DNA from: Salegentibacter holothuriorum
Lineage (GTDB): Bacteria; Bacteroidota; Bacteroidia; Flavobacteriales; Flavobacteriaceae
Assembly (NCBI RefSeq): GCF_900168045.1
Contig: NZ_FUYY01000005.1
Span: 62,001 to 126,000 of the forward strand
DNA: 64,000 bases
Direction: 5' to 3'
The stretch's first letter is position 1, and every line of letters begins with the position of its first letter. Both the position numbers and the translations under genes were made by a program. This document shows, in pieces, positions 22,101 through 29,511 of the stretch. The notes below the pieces were generated by a model. That model had not been told where the DNA came from. It made no database searches and worked only from the letters and a program-made list of their open reading frames with translations.

Positions 22101-22454
22101 AACCAGGATGCCTTAGTGCTTGATTCCTGGACTCCAGAGAATACCAATACAGATGTGCCAAGATTTGTTTTTGTTGATGCCCAGGATAATATTTTCAGGG
22201 GAGGAGAAGGCACAGTGAACAGTCGGTTTTGGGAAAAAGGAGATTATTTAGCATTAAGGGAGGTAACCCTTAGCTACGATCTTCCAACAGAAACTTTTAC
22301 CGATAAAATTCAAAAATTGAGTTTATATGTAACGGGTAGTAACCTTCATTATTTCAAAAGCTATAGTGGAGACACACCCGAAGAAGGAGGATATCAGGCA
22401 GGGCAATTTCCCCTACCGAGAACTTTTACTCTAGGACTTAATTTAACCCTTTAA
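19182..22454 (+). CDS. SusC-family TonB-dependent transporter (sialoglycan PUL)
   Basis: This 1090-residue receptor has an unusually long N-terminus: about 30 residues with basic patches precede the hydrophobic signal core (IILGTLMLVCFGFTVEAQ). Met8 is a possible internal start, but the hydrophobic segment follows both. A carboxypeptidase-regulatory-like domain (about 45-130, PLPGVNVLVKNTNRG), the DEVVVTGYGKQ segment, plug (IVLRGGTSF, LILIDGVPG, DAAATAIYGARAANGV) and barrel ending LGLNLTL are clear. It is paired with the SusD 13 nt downstream and placed between the neuraminate lyase and two sialidases. It most likely imports sialylated or freshly desialylated oligosaccharides. A NanR-like operator lies between its -33 and -7 elements. 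Confidence 0.95.
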   Translation: MRKRLNFMEYVLQSIFLVRHVKAPNRIILGTLMLVCFGFTVEAQDIEVSGVVSDEAGIPLPGVNVLVKNTNRGVQTNFDGVYSIDANPGETLVFSYLGFKTSEIVVEEQLSNLNVILEEDLSSLDEVVVTGYGKQSRAKLTTSIAKMDTRILETSTRSNAATALQGTIPGLRVTNNTGQPGATPNIVLRGGTSFDGSGSPLILIDGVPGSFYALNSDDIESIEVLKDAAATAIYGARAANGVVLVTTKTGEAGRATITYKQKYSINYERETPEYLDAANFIKYNRQAVLYYNEATGRNNFDAGFLNGALAFGTGGNTTNSPFTTQYLSNENRYLLDYPGWGTVTDPVDPSKEILFRQNNVGDLIYQPSTSTDHYIGFQGGNEKGSYFASLGYLDNDGLILGSGFKRYSGKFTGSYKITDKFRVNSNILYSHSNLNLSPLGSNNTVFRRFAGQAPTSRTYNNNPDGSLSDDLNPGTNPGFGNPLYYQDKFIRDNLEQRLTASVGIDWDLMSNLTFSLTGSHFTINNLDESFNKAYLSGNSLIETRNASARTEKTLRNQLTGTLNYTKSVDKHYFDVLLGAEYYRDEYFTFSAGTENSPTDLIPTLNAGAEANGVPYSFRTLQVIASGFGRLNYDYDDRYLVGLTFRYDGSSRLGNNKYGFFPGVSLGWNVHNEEFFKDSDINKVFTKIKPRLSYGVNGNLEVLGNFSSFGAYGSQGVYDGQTGYANTSLPTLDLRWERSTTTNFGLDVSLFNNRINLIADYFIRDVEDKLSNLTLPYWTGFSGVTTNNGILRNKGIELQLGADLVRGEEFQWSVNGTLSKIKNFVVELPENDNELNRQGGTQIYNPNTGELEWVGGLQEGQRVGNDLVVTYVQDYIYANQAEVDADANVQDDFLPDPFKRYPGDVAWVDSNGDDVINSFDRKVIGRTTPDFYGGLSTNMSYKNFSLYVKTDFATGHVIYNHIRGKGLAQTQGNLNQDALVLDSWTPENTNTDVPRFVFVDAQDNIFRGGEGTVNSRFWEKGDYLALREVTLSYDLPTETFTDKIQKLSLYVTGSNLHYFKSYSGDTPEEGGYQAGQFPLPRTFTLGLNLTL

Positions 22455-22467
22455 AAAGATATTAAAA

Positions 22468-23973
22468 ATGAAATATATATATATAGTTTTAGCCTTATTC
22501 GTGCTGAGTTCTTGTGACAGTCAGCTAGAGATTGAGGCGCCAAGTGAACTTACCTTTAATGGATTTTGGGAAAGCGAAAATGGAGCACGGGCAGCACATT
22601 CAGGACTTTACGGTACCTTTCGCGGTGCAGCCAATACCTTTTGGGTGTTAGGTGCCATTAGAAGTGATGTTTGGGGAGGTCAAACTTTTGAATCTCCTTT
22701 TTATCAAGAGCTAATAGAGTCTAATATCACCGTTTCTACAGCTCCTTTTGGAGGTTGGGCCGGTTTTTACTCCAGGATTCATAAGCTTAATGATTTCATT
22801 CAAAATGTTCCAAATATAGAATTTGATAGTCCGCAGGATAAAGAACATATGTTGGGACAGGCTTATGGATTAAGGGCATATTACTATTATACCCTTTTAA
22901 AAACCTGGGGTCCTGTACCAATTAGTGAAGAAATATTGAGCACAACTTCGCCCGAGGGTTTGAGTAAAGCGAGAGCCTCAGAAGAGGAAGTGATGCAGTT
23001 TATAAAAGCTGATTTAGAAAGATCTTTAACGGCTTTTGGAGATGATGCGTCTTTCTGGAACGGAAACAAGAATTACTGGTCTAAAGCTGCTACCTTAACT
23101 TTAAAGGGTGATGCATATATATGGTCTGGTAACTTACTTGGAGGCGGTAATGCTGATTTCACTGCAGCTAAAAATGCTTTAGAGCAGGTGGAGCAAATAG
23201 CTAATGTAGGCCTGGTTGATAACTATCAGGATTTATGGGGAGAAGAAAATGAAAATAACAGTGAGTTTATTTTTGCCATACAATATGCAGAAGATGAAGC
23301 CGGGAATTTCTATAATTCTTTTACCGGGAGAAGTACCGAAATTTGGCCACAATTTGACGAAGATGGAAATACTATGGAAGGTTTTGTTATAGCAGGTTCA
23401 AATCGTTACGGGCCTAGTGAAAAAACACTTCTACTATCTGATGATAATCTGGATGCCAGAAAAGACGAAACTTTTATTAGACTATACAGTGATTCTAATA
23501 ACGGTAACGGCTATCCTAATTATAATGCCGAAAAATATTTTGGTTCTGTTTTAAACAAGTTTTTAGGCCGTATAGATGGAAGTGTTAGAATTTTTGATAA
23601 TGATATCCCTGTGTATAGGTATGCTGATGTAATTTTACTATTGGCGGAAGCTAAAAATTACTTAGGAGAAGATCCTTCTTCTGAAATTAACAGAATTAGG
23701 GAAAGAGCTTATGGAGATGATTATGATCCGGCAATTCATGCCTATTCAGCTGGATCTATAGCAGAGAATACCGAAACTATTTTAGATGAACGCTATGTTG
23801 AATTTATAGCTGAAGGAAAAAGATGGTGGGATTTGCGAAGAGCCGGTGATCAATATGTAATAGATAATGTAGCGTTCTTAGAAGAAGGTGAAGAATATAA
23901 GTTGAAATTACCAATTACTTTAGATATGATTGGTAGAAATCCTCTTCTGGAACAGACTGAAGGTTATGAATAA
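22468..23973 (+). CDS. SusD/RagB-family lipoprotein (sialoglycan PUL)
   Basis: The 501-residue protein has lipobox LSSC (Cys16) followed by DSQLEIEAPSELTF. The SusD fold is visible at GQAYGLRAYYYYTLLKTWGP (about 131-150), with YRYADVILLLAEAKNYLGED and ERYVEFIAEGKRWWDLRRAG near the C-terminus. It is the surface lid of the upstream SusC (13-nt gap). It is about 100 residues shorter than the SusD at 526 and not closely similar to it, so the two PULs probably see different ligands. The stop is followed by a strong perfect hairpin before the sialidase genes. Confidence 0.94.
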   Translation: MKYIYIVLALFVLSSCDSQLEIEAPSELTFNGFWESENGARAAHSGLYGTFRGAANTFWVLGAIRSDVWGGQTFESPFYQELIESNITVSTAPFGGWAGFYSRIHKLNDFIQNVPNIEFDSPQDKEHMLGQAYGLRAYYYYTLLKTWGPVPISEEILSTTSPEGLSKARASEEEVMQFIKADLERSLTAFGDDASFWNGNKNYWSKAATLTLKGDAYIWSGNLLGGGNADFTAAKNALEQVEQIANVGLVDNYQDLWGEENENNSEFIFAIQYAEDEAGNFYNSFTGRSTEIWPQFDEDGNTMEGFVIAGSNRYGPSEKTLLLSDDNLDARKDETFIRLYSDSNNGNGYPNYNAEKYFGSVLNKFLGRIDGSVRIFDNDIPVYRYADVILLLAEAKNYLGEDPSSEINRIRERAYGDDYDPAIHAYSAGSIAENTETILDERYVEFIAEGKRWWDLRRAGDQYVIDNVAFLEEGEEYKLKLPITLDMIGRNPLLEQTEGYE

Positions 23974-24015
23974 TAATTATACCCATGTTTATTATTCATT
24001 TATTTGTGTGTTAGT

Positions 24016-24045
24016 AAGAAAAGGTCGCCTTGGCGACCTTTTCTT
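24016..24045 (+). terminator. Perfect 14-bp hairpin between susD and the sialidases
   Basis: AAGAAAAGGTCGCC (24016-24029) and GGCGACCTTTTCTT (24032-24045) are perfect reverse complements with a 2-nt gap, T-rich on the 3' side. It lies 43 nt after the susD stop and 23 nt before the first sialidase ATG. It may act as an attenuating terminator or a 3'-end-stabilising processing site rather than a complete stop, since no promoter fits in the remaining 23 nt. Confidence 0.7.
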
Positions 24046-24068
24046 TAAATTTAATTAATTGAAATTAT

Positions 24069-25205
24069 ATGAAAAAAATTGTCTTATTATTAGCATTAAG
24101 TGCGTTTTTGCAGAGTTGCAAGAGTAACGAAAAAGAAAAAGAAAGTGAAATTGCGGAAACTAAAGCCGATAAACCCCAGGAGTTAGTTTTTAAAGACCTG
24201 TTTAATGCAGGGGATAAAGAAAATATTGCCTGTTATCGTATTCCATCTCTAATAACTGCGCCCAATGGTGATCTTATAGCTGCTATAGATGAAAGAGTAC
24301 CTTCTTGTGCAGATCTAAGAGGAAGTAAAGATATAAACATTGTACAGCGTAGAAGTACCAACAATGGTGAAACCTGGAGCGATATTGAAACCGTAGTCAA
24401 CTTCCCTGAGGGAGACTCTGCTTCAGACCCTTCAATGATTGTAGATGAAGAAACTGGTAAAATTTTTATGTTCTATAACTTTATGGATCTTGAAAATGAA
24501 GCCAATATCTATTACCTACACGTAGTTACAAGTAAAGACAACGGTAAAACCTGGAGTGAACCTCGTGATATTACCGCAGAAATTGCTAAAGAAGAATGGC
24601 ATAAAGATTTTAAATTTATCACCTCGGGTAGGGGAACCCAAACCAGTTCTGGAAGATTATTACATACACTTGTAAATCTTGATAGTGGTCTGCATTTATT
24701 TGGAAGTGATGACCACGGTAAAACCTGGTTCTTAATTGATACTCCTGTAAAACCTGCAGATGAGTCAAAGGTTATAGAGCTTGCTGACGGCAGGTATATG
24801 ATTAATGCTCGCGTGAATACAGGAGAAGGTCATCGTTATGTACATATTTCTAATGATAAAGGTGAAACCTGGGAAACCCGCGCTGAAACTAAATTAACAG
24901 ATCCGGGGAATAACGCAAGTATTATTCGTTATAGCCATGAAGGAGCTGATGCAAAGAATAGACTGCTTTTCTCAAATTCTAACAGTGCTGATTCTCGAGA
25001 AAACTTAAGCGTTCGTATTAGTTACGATGAAGGAGAAACCTGGAGCGAAGGGAAAACCATTTATGAGGGGTCTGCCGCCTATTCAGATCTAACAGTTCTG
25101 GAAAATGGAGACATAGGCGTATTTTTTGAAGCCGATGGCTATTCAAGGAATCTTTTTACCAGTTTTTCACTGGAATGGCTTACTGATGGGGAAGACCAAC
25201 AATAA
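24069..25205 (+). CDS. nanH: GH33 exo-alpha-sialidase, lipoprotein
   Basis: The 378-residue protein has lipobox LQSC (Cys17) and a Glu/Lys-rich linker to about residue 38. The sialidase signature YRIPSL contains R57 of the arginine triad. Five Asp-boxes follow the S-x-D-x-G-x-T-W pattern: STNNGETW, SKDNGKTW, SDDHGKTW, SNDKGETW and SYDEGETW. The catalytic-tyrosine region is AAYSDL (Y338). It releases terminal sialic acid. The Cys after the signal is followed by KSNEKEKE, so export to the cell surface is possible. It lies 5 nt upstream of a close paralogue and downstream of the susC/susD pair. The lyase, epimerase and symporter around it consume the product. Confidence 0.93.
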   Translation: MKKIVLLLALSAFLQSCKSNEKEKESEIAETKADKPQELVFKDLFNAGDKENIACYRIPSLITAPNGDLIAAIDERVPSCADLRGSKDINIVQRRSTNNGETWSDIETVVNFPEGDSASDPSMIVDEETGKIFMFYNFMDLENEANIYYLHVVTSKDNGKTWSEPRDITAEIAKEEWHKDFKFITSGRGTQTSSGRLLHTLVNLDSGLHLFGSDDHGKTWFLIDTPVKPADESKVIELADGRYMINARVNTGEGHRYVHISNDKGETWETRAETKLTDPGNNASIIRYSHEGADAKNRLLFSNSNSADSRENLSVRISYDEGETWSEGKTIYEGSAAYSDLTVLENGDIGVFFEADGYSRNLFTSFSLEWLTDGEDQQ

Positions 25206-25210
25206 GACTT

Positions 25211-26302
25211 ATGAAAAGTTTTTTTCTATTATTAGGTTTTAGTCTTTCTTGGTTACTCAGTAGTAGTCAATCGGAATCGAAGGAGCTTCCTAATGGTTTA
25301 AAAGCGATTAACCTTTTTAGTGCACTGGAAGGTGATGGAATTGCGTGTTATAGAATTCCATCGCTAATAACTGCAATTAATGGTGATTTAATCGCAGCAA
25401 TAGATCAAAGGGTCCCTTCTTGTGGAGATTTACGATACAATGAAAATATTAATATAGTTATAAGACGAAGCACCAATAATGGAAAAAGATGGAGTGACAT
25501 TGAAACTATTGTTGATTTTCCGTTAGGTATATCTGCCTCTGATCCCTCAATGATTTTGGATGAAAAAACGGGAAATATCTTCCTGTTTTATAATTTCATG
25601 AATCATAACAATGATACTGATGTATATTATTTTCATGTAATTAAGAGCGCAGATAATGGTAAAACATGGAGTAGTCCTCGAGATATAACATCGGAAATAA
25701 CTAAAGAGGAATGGCATAAAGATTTTAAATTTATTACATCTGGTTCTGGAATTCAGACCAATTCAGGCAGATTGCTCCATACCCTTGTAAACCATGATAA
25801 AGGATTGCACCTTTTTGGAAGTGATAATCACGGGGAAAGTTGGTTTTTTATTGATTCTCAAATTAAGCCTGCAAATGAATCGAAAGTTGTCGAACTCAAA
25901 GACGGGGAGTATATGGTGAATTCAAGGGTGAAAACCGGGGAAGGGCTTCGCTACGTTCATATATCAGGGGATGAAGGGAAAACCTGGGCAACTAAGCCAG
26001 AGCCCCAGTTACCAGATCCGGTAAACAATGCGGCCTTGCTTAATTATAATGCCGCGGACAATAAAACTAGGCTTTTGTTTTCAAACACAAAAAGCTCTGA
26101 AAACAGGGAAAACCTTAATGTTCGTATTAGTTATGATGAAGGGAAAACCTGGAGCGAAGGGAAAACCATCTATGCTGGATCTGCCGCCTATTCAGATCTT
26201 ACCGTTTTGGAAAATGGAGACATAGGCATATTTTTTGAAGCCGATGGCTATTCCAGAAATCTTTTTACAAGCTTCTCTTTAGAATGGTTAACAGATAAAT
26301 AA
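25211..26302 (+). CDS. GH33 exo-alpha-sialidase, second tandem copy
   Basis: The 363-residue paralogue of the preceding sialidase arose by tandem duplication. It has YRIPSL with R48, Asp-boxes STNNGKRW, SADNGKTW, SDNHGESW, SGDEGKTW and SYDEGKTW, and the AAYSDL tyrosine (Y327). The N-terminus is hydrophobic but has no lipobox Cys (LLSSSQSESKE), so this copy is probably soluble in the periplasm while the first is lipid-anchored. The last 60 residues are nearly identical to copy one, and the DNA there is also very similar, while the middle has diverged. Different linkage or O-acetyl preference between the copies is plausible but not shown. Confidence 0.92.
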   Translation: MKSFFLLLGFSLSWLLSSSQSESKELPNGLKAINLFSALEGDGIACYRIPSLITAINGDLIAAIDQRVPSCGDLRYNENINIVIRRSTNNGKRWSDIETIVDFPLGISASDPSMILDEKTGNIFLFYNFMNHNNDTDVYYFHVIKSADNGKTWSSPRDITSEITKEEWHKDFKFITSGSGIQTNSGRLLHTLVNHDKGLHLFGSDNHGESWFFIDSQIKPANESKVVELKDGEYMVNSRVKTGEGLRYVHISGDEGKTWATKPEPQLPDPVNNAALLNYNAADNKTRLLFSNTKSSENRENLNVRISYDEGKTWSEGKTIYAGSAAYSDLTVLENGDIGIFFEADGYSRNLFTSFSLEWLTDK

Positions 26303-26354
26303 AAAATGTACATGCGTTTCCACTCATAAAATGAAGGAAACCGCTTTAAATTAG

Positions 26355-26383
26355 ACCTCACAGGTTTCTGAAACCTGTGAGGT
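26355..26383 (+). terminator. Hairpin terminator / flavobacterial palindromic repeat
   Basis: ACCTCACAGGTTT (26355-26367) and AAACCTGTGAGGT (26371-26383) are perfect 13-bp arms with a 3-nt loop. This ACCTCACAGGTTT palindrome is frequent between flavobacterial genes. It lies about 50 nt after the second sialidase and probably ends the susC-susD-sialidase transcript. Confidence 0.7.
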
Positions 26384-26579
26384 TTCTTATATCAAGGACT
26401 TATTGGAATGGATTGACGATAGAATAGTATTTTAGAAACAATATTGCTGCTTGCGAATATTCAGTTAAATTTCATGCTTAATCCAGCTTTCAATATTAAA
26501 AATATCGAGCACTGGACTTTTTTCGTTTCTATAGCTCTAAAACGATTTTAATACTTAAATTCCCTTTTTTTAAAATTAG

Positions 26580-27377
26580 ATGAAATTGAATAAGATAAAA
26601 TTATTTGGTTATTTAACCTGTATGTTGGTTTTGGTTTCTTGTAAATTAAATCCTTCAAAATCTAACACAGATGATGGTTGGGAGTATTTGTTTAATGGCA
26701 AAAACCTTGATAATTGGATAGTTAAAATTCATAAACATGAATTGGGAGACAACTATGCAAATACCTTCCAGGTAAATGAGGGTAATATTCAGGTTAGTTA
26801 TAAAGAGTATGAAAAATTTGAGGAGCGCTATGGTCACCTTTTTTACAAAGAACCCTTCTCAAATTATCATTTAAAATTTGAATACCGTTTTACAGAAGAA
26901 TGGTTAGACGATGCTCCGGGTTATACGTATAGAAATAGTGGAGTAATGTTTCATTCTCAAGATCCCAAAACGATATTAAAAAATCAGGATTGGCCTATTT
27001 CAGTAGAATATCAAATGTTGGCCGATGCCGGAGATGGTAATCCACGGCCAACCGGAAATATGTGCTCTCCAGGTACTGAAGTCTTTTTTGAGGGCAAAAT
27101 GGATCCTAATCATTGTATTAGTTCATCTTCAAAAACTTATCCCTGGAACGAGTGGGTGCAAGCCGAATTGATTGTGCAAGACAGTCTTGTAATTCATAAA
27201 GTGAATGGTGAAACCGTACTTAAGTACACGAAAACACAAATTGGAGGTGGTACTACCAATGGTTACGATCCAGAAATTAAACAGGATGGCAAGATGCTAA
27301 ATGAAGGCTATATTGGTTTGCAGGCAGAAGGCCAGGGTGTTTTATTTCGGGAGGTTAAAATTAAACCTCTGAAATAG
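26580..27377 (+). CDS. DUF1080 (3-keto-disaccharide hydrolase-like) lipoprotein
   Basis: The 265-residue protein has lipobox LVSC (Cys21). The DUF1080 concanavalin-like sandwich is clear: EYLFNGKNLDNWIVKI (about 36-50), FSNYHLKFEYRF, RNSGVMFHSQD, WPISVEYQML, WNEWVQAELIV and YIGLQAEGQGVLFREVKI. This family (PF06439) contains enzymes acting on 3-keto-glycosides made by Gfo/Idh oxidoreductases. One such oxidoreductase and a TIM-barrel partner are encoded at 33188 and 31178. The gene is convergent with the GntR regulator, and the two coding ends overlap by 17 bp (27361-27377). Many DUF1080 proteins are unassayed, so a purely binding role is the alternative. Confidence 0.82.
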   Translation: MKLNKIKLFGYLTCMLVLVSCKLNPSKSNTDDGWEYLFNGKNLDNWIVKIHKHELGDNYANTFQVNEGNIQVSYKEYEKFEERYGHLFYKEPFSNYHLKFEYRFTEEWLDDAPGYTYRNSGVMFHSQDPKTILKNQDWPISVEYQMLADAGDGNPRPTGNMCSPGTEVFFEGKMDPNHCISSSSKTYPWNEWVQAELIVQDSLVIHKVNGETVLKYTKTQIGGGTTNGYDPEIKQDGKMLNEGYIGLQAEGQGVLFREVKIKPLK

Positions 27378-28095
27378 AACTGTTCCTTTGCTCCTCTTTA
27401 AAAATAGAATCAAAATGAGGTTCTAAATGATGCCGCATCGCATTTCTAAAAGTTTCTGGCGTCCCAACTTTTATATTCTCCATGAGCATTCTGTGCGTCA
27501 CAAAACGTCCTGATGAATACCGGTGTTTAAAATCTTGAGGTTCGTTTTTAAGATGCACATATTCAAAAACGGGTAATAATAATTGCTGAAAACCTTGCAG
27601 CGTTTTATTGTTTGAAATCTGGTAAAGTTTCCCGTGAAATGCTATTTCTTTATCCAGGCTAAAATGGCTTTTATCTGAATCTTGTTCTTCTTCATTTACT
27701 ACAATCTCTTCCAGTTCATCTAAATCCTTTTGGGTTTTTCGTTCAAATAGAAAATCGGCCATCCCCATTTCTAAGATTAATCGTAGTTCAAAAAGGTTTT
27801 TTAATATTCCTGTACCTAAAAGGCTGGGATCTAAAATACGAGAGAAATTGTTGATAATATCGGGTTCAGTAAGTACCATCCCCCTGTGTTTCTTAGATTC
27901 CACCAACCCCAGGGTTCTAAGCCTTAGCAGTGCTTCTCTTATTACGGTGCGACTTACTCCTAACGATTCAGTAAATTCAAGCTCTTTAGGAATAGGATCA
28001 CCTGGCTTTAAATTATTATTTTTAAAAAATTCTAAGAGGCGAATTTCCACTTTATCAACCAGGGAAAGTGTATCAATAGGTTTTATATTCTTCAT
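27361..28095 (-). CDS. FadR-subfamily GntR regulator (NanR-like)
   Basis: The 244-residue protein has an N-terminal GntR winged helix (about 12-75: LKPGDPIPKELEFTESLGVS, RTVIREALLRLRTLGLVESK, HRGMVLTEP) and an all-helical FCD ligand domain (about 100-235) with the metal-site histidines in FHGKLYQIS, THRMLMENI and HHLEPH. This is the NanR/FadR architecture. It is divergent from the epimerase gene across 114 bp that contains one copy of the 20-bp operator, and three more copies precede nanA, susC and the symporter fusion. It is therefore the best candidate for the sialic acid repressor, with N-acetylneuraminate or ManNAc as a likely inducer (inference). Confidence 0.85.
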   Translation of the reverse strand: MKNIKPIDTLSLVDKVEIRLLEFFKNNNLKPGDPIPKELEFTESLGVSRTVIREALLRLRTLGLVESKKHRGMVLTEPDIINNFSRILDPSLLGTGILKNLFELRLILEMGMADFLFERKTQKDLDELEEIVVNEEEQDSDKSHFSLDKEIAFHGKLYQISNNKTLQGFQQLLLPVFEYVHLKNEPQDFKHRYSSGRFVTHRMLMENIKVGTPETFRNAMRHHLEPHFDSIFKEEQRNSSISEV

Positions 28096-28187
28096 AGTTA
28101 TGCAAATATTCGAAAAAAGCTCAGGAATAAAAATAATTTAGAAAAAATTAGATTATAAATACTAAATATATAACTAATTTTTATATT

Positions 28188-28207
28188 CGTATTATGTTAT
28201 ACATATA
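28188..28207 (-). promoter_or_regulatory. NanR-like operator between gntR and the epimerase gene
   Basis: Read on the minus strand the site is TATATGTATAACATAATACG, 19 of 20 identical to the site at 36520. It ends 2 bp before the epimerase ATG (28210) and lies about 95 bp upstream of the GntR start, so it can control the epimerase directly and the regulator as well. TATATTCG (28182-28189), one mismatch from TAnnTTTG, overlaps it. Confidence 0.7.
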
Positions 28208-28209
28208 TT

Positions 28210-29364
28210 ATGAAATCAAATTTATATAAGACTGCACTTTTAAAAGATGTTATTCCTTTTTGGAGTAAAAATTCAATAGACAACGATCATGGTGGCTACT
28301 TTTCTTGCCTAACCCGGGAGGGGGAAGTTTATGATACAGATAAATTCATATGGCTACAAGGAAGACAAGCCTGGATGTATTCCTATCTCTACAATAATGT
28401 AGCCCAAAATAAGGAATGGCTTGAAATTGCCAAAAATGGGATAGACTTCTTGCGTAAATACGGAATGGATAAAAATGGAAATTTTTATTTCTCCTTAACA
28501 CGGGAAGGTAAACCTCTTATTTCGCCTTATAATATTTTCTCTGATTGCTTTGCTACAATGGCATTTGGGCAATACGCAAAAGCAACCGGAGATAAAGAAA
28601 TTGAAGAATTGGCGAGAAAAACCTATTACAACATTCTTGAGCGCCGCGATAACCCTAAAGGTAAATACGAAAAATCTACAGGGAACCGACCGCTTCGAAA
28701 CTTCTCTCTGCCAATGATTTTATCAAATCTGGTATTAGAGTTGGAATCAGTTTTGCCGGAAGAAGAAGTTGCCTTGCGTATTGATGATAGCGTTAAGGAG
28801 GTAATGGATGTTTTTTTGCAGAAAGATGGACTTATCTACGAAAATTTAAATCCTGATGGTTCATTTTCCGATAGTTTTGAAGGCCGTCTTATCAATCCGG
28901 GTCACGGTATTGAAGCCATGTGGTTTATGATGGATATTGCCGAAAGGAAAAATGATAAAAAATTGTTGGATGAAGCGGTTCAGGTCGTCTTAAACACCCT
29001 TGAGTTTGGCTGGGATAAGCAATACGGCGGAATCTTTTATTTTCTGGATATTAAAGGTTATCCACCCCAGCAGTTAGAATGGGATCAAAAGCTCTGGTGG
29101 GTGCATTTGGAAGCTCTTGTTGCTCTCTCAAAAGCTTATAGCCTGACCAAAAACCAAAAAGTGTGGGATTGGTATGAAAAAGTTCACGAATACTCCTGGA
29201 ATAGATTTGCCGATAAAAAGAATGGGGAATGGTTTGGATATTTAAACAGGCAGGGGGAACCACACCTTAGTTTAAAAGGAGGGAAGTGGAAAGGTTGCTT
29301 CCATGTGCCTCGTGCCATGTACCAATGTTGGCAAGCTTTCGAAAAGATTGAAAACACAAAATAA
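28210..29364 (+). CDS. nanE: AGE-family N-acylglucosamine 2-epimerase (ManNAc to GlcNAc)
   Basis: The 384-residue cytoplasmic protein has the (alpha/alpha)6 AGE fold. [19 protein letters not shown] and [15 protein letters not shown] are near the start (about 27-60). [11 protein letters not shown] carries H232 and [13 protein letters not shown] carries H365, corresponding to the two conserved active-site histidines of renin-binding-protein-type epimerases. In the Bacteroides-type sialic acid route it converts ManNAc from the lyase to GlcNAc, which then needs a kinase not seen in this window. The start is directly behind an operator copy, so it belongs to the NanR-like regulon. Cellobiose-epimerase activity is less likely given the context. 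Confidence 0.9.
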   Translation: MKSNLYKTALLKDVIPFWSKNSIDNDHGGYFSCLTREGEVYDTDKFIWLQGRQAWMYSYLYNNVAQNKEWLEIAKNGIDFLRKYGMDKNGNFYFSLTREGKPLISPYNIFSDCFATMAFGQYAKATGDKEIEELARKTYYNILERRDNPKGKYEKSTGNRPLRNFSLPMILSNLVLELESVLPEEEVALRIDDSVKEVMDVFLQKDGLIYENLNPDGSFSDSFEGRLINPGHGIEAMWFMMDIAERKNDKKLLDEAVQVVLNTLEFGWDKQYGGIFYFLDIKGYPPQQLEWDQKLWWVHLEALVALSKAYSLTKNQKVWDWYEKVHEYSWNRFADKKNGEWFGYLNRQGEPHLSLKGGKWKGCFHVPRAMYQCWQAFEKIENTK

Positions 29365-29417
29365 TGCTAATGCTTCAAAATTGATTGAAGTTCATTTCAA
29401 ATCTAATTTTATTTTTA

Positions 29418-29472
29418 ATCATATCGAAAACTAAAAATTTATGAAGTATAAATTTTTAGTTTTCGATATGAT
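29418..29472. other. Perfect 25-bp inverted repeat with 5-nt loop
   Basis: The arms are 29418-29442 (starting ATCATATCGAAAACTAAAAA) and 29448-29472, perfectly complementary, with loop GAAGT. It lies 53 nt after the epimerase stop and 39 nt before the GH20 ATG. The AT-rich stem without a separate T-tract could be a terminator, an RNA-processing hairpin or a large operator. Confidence 0.75.
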
Positions 29473-29511
29473 AATTATATTTATGCAAAATTCACATATA
29501 GAAAATTAATT

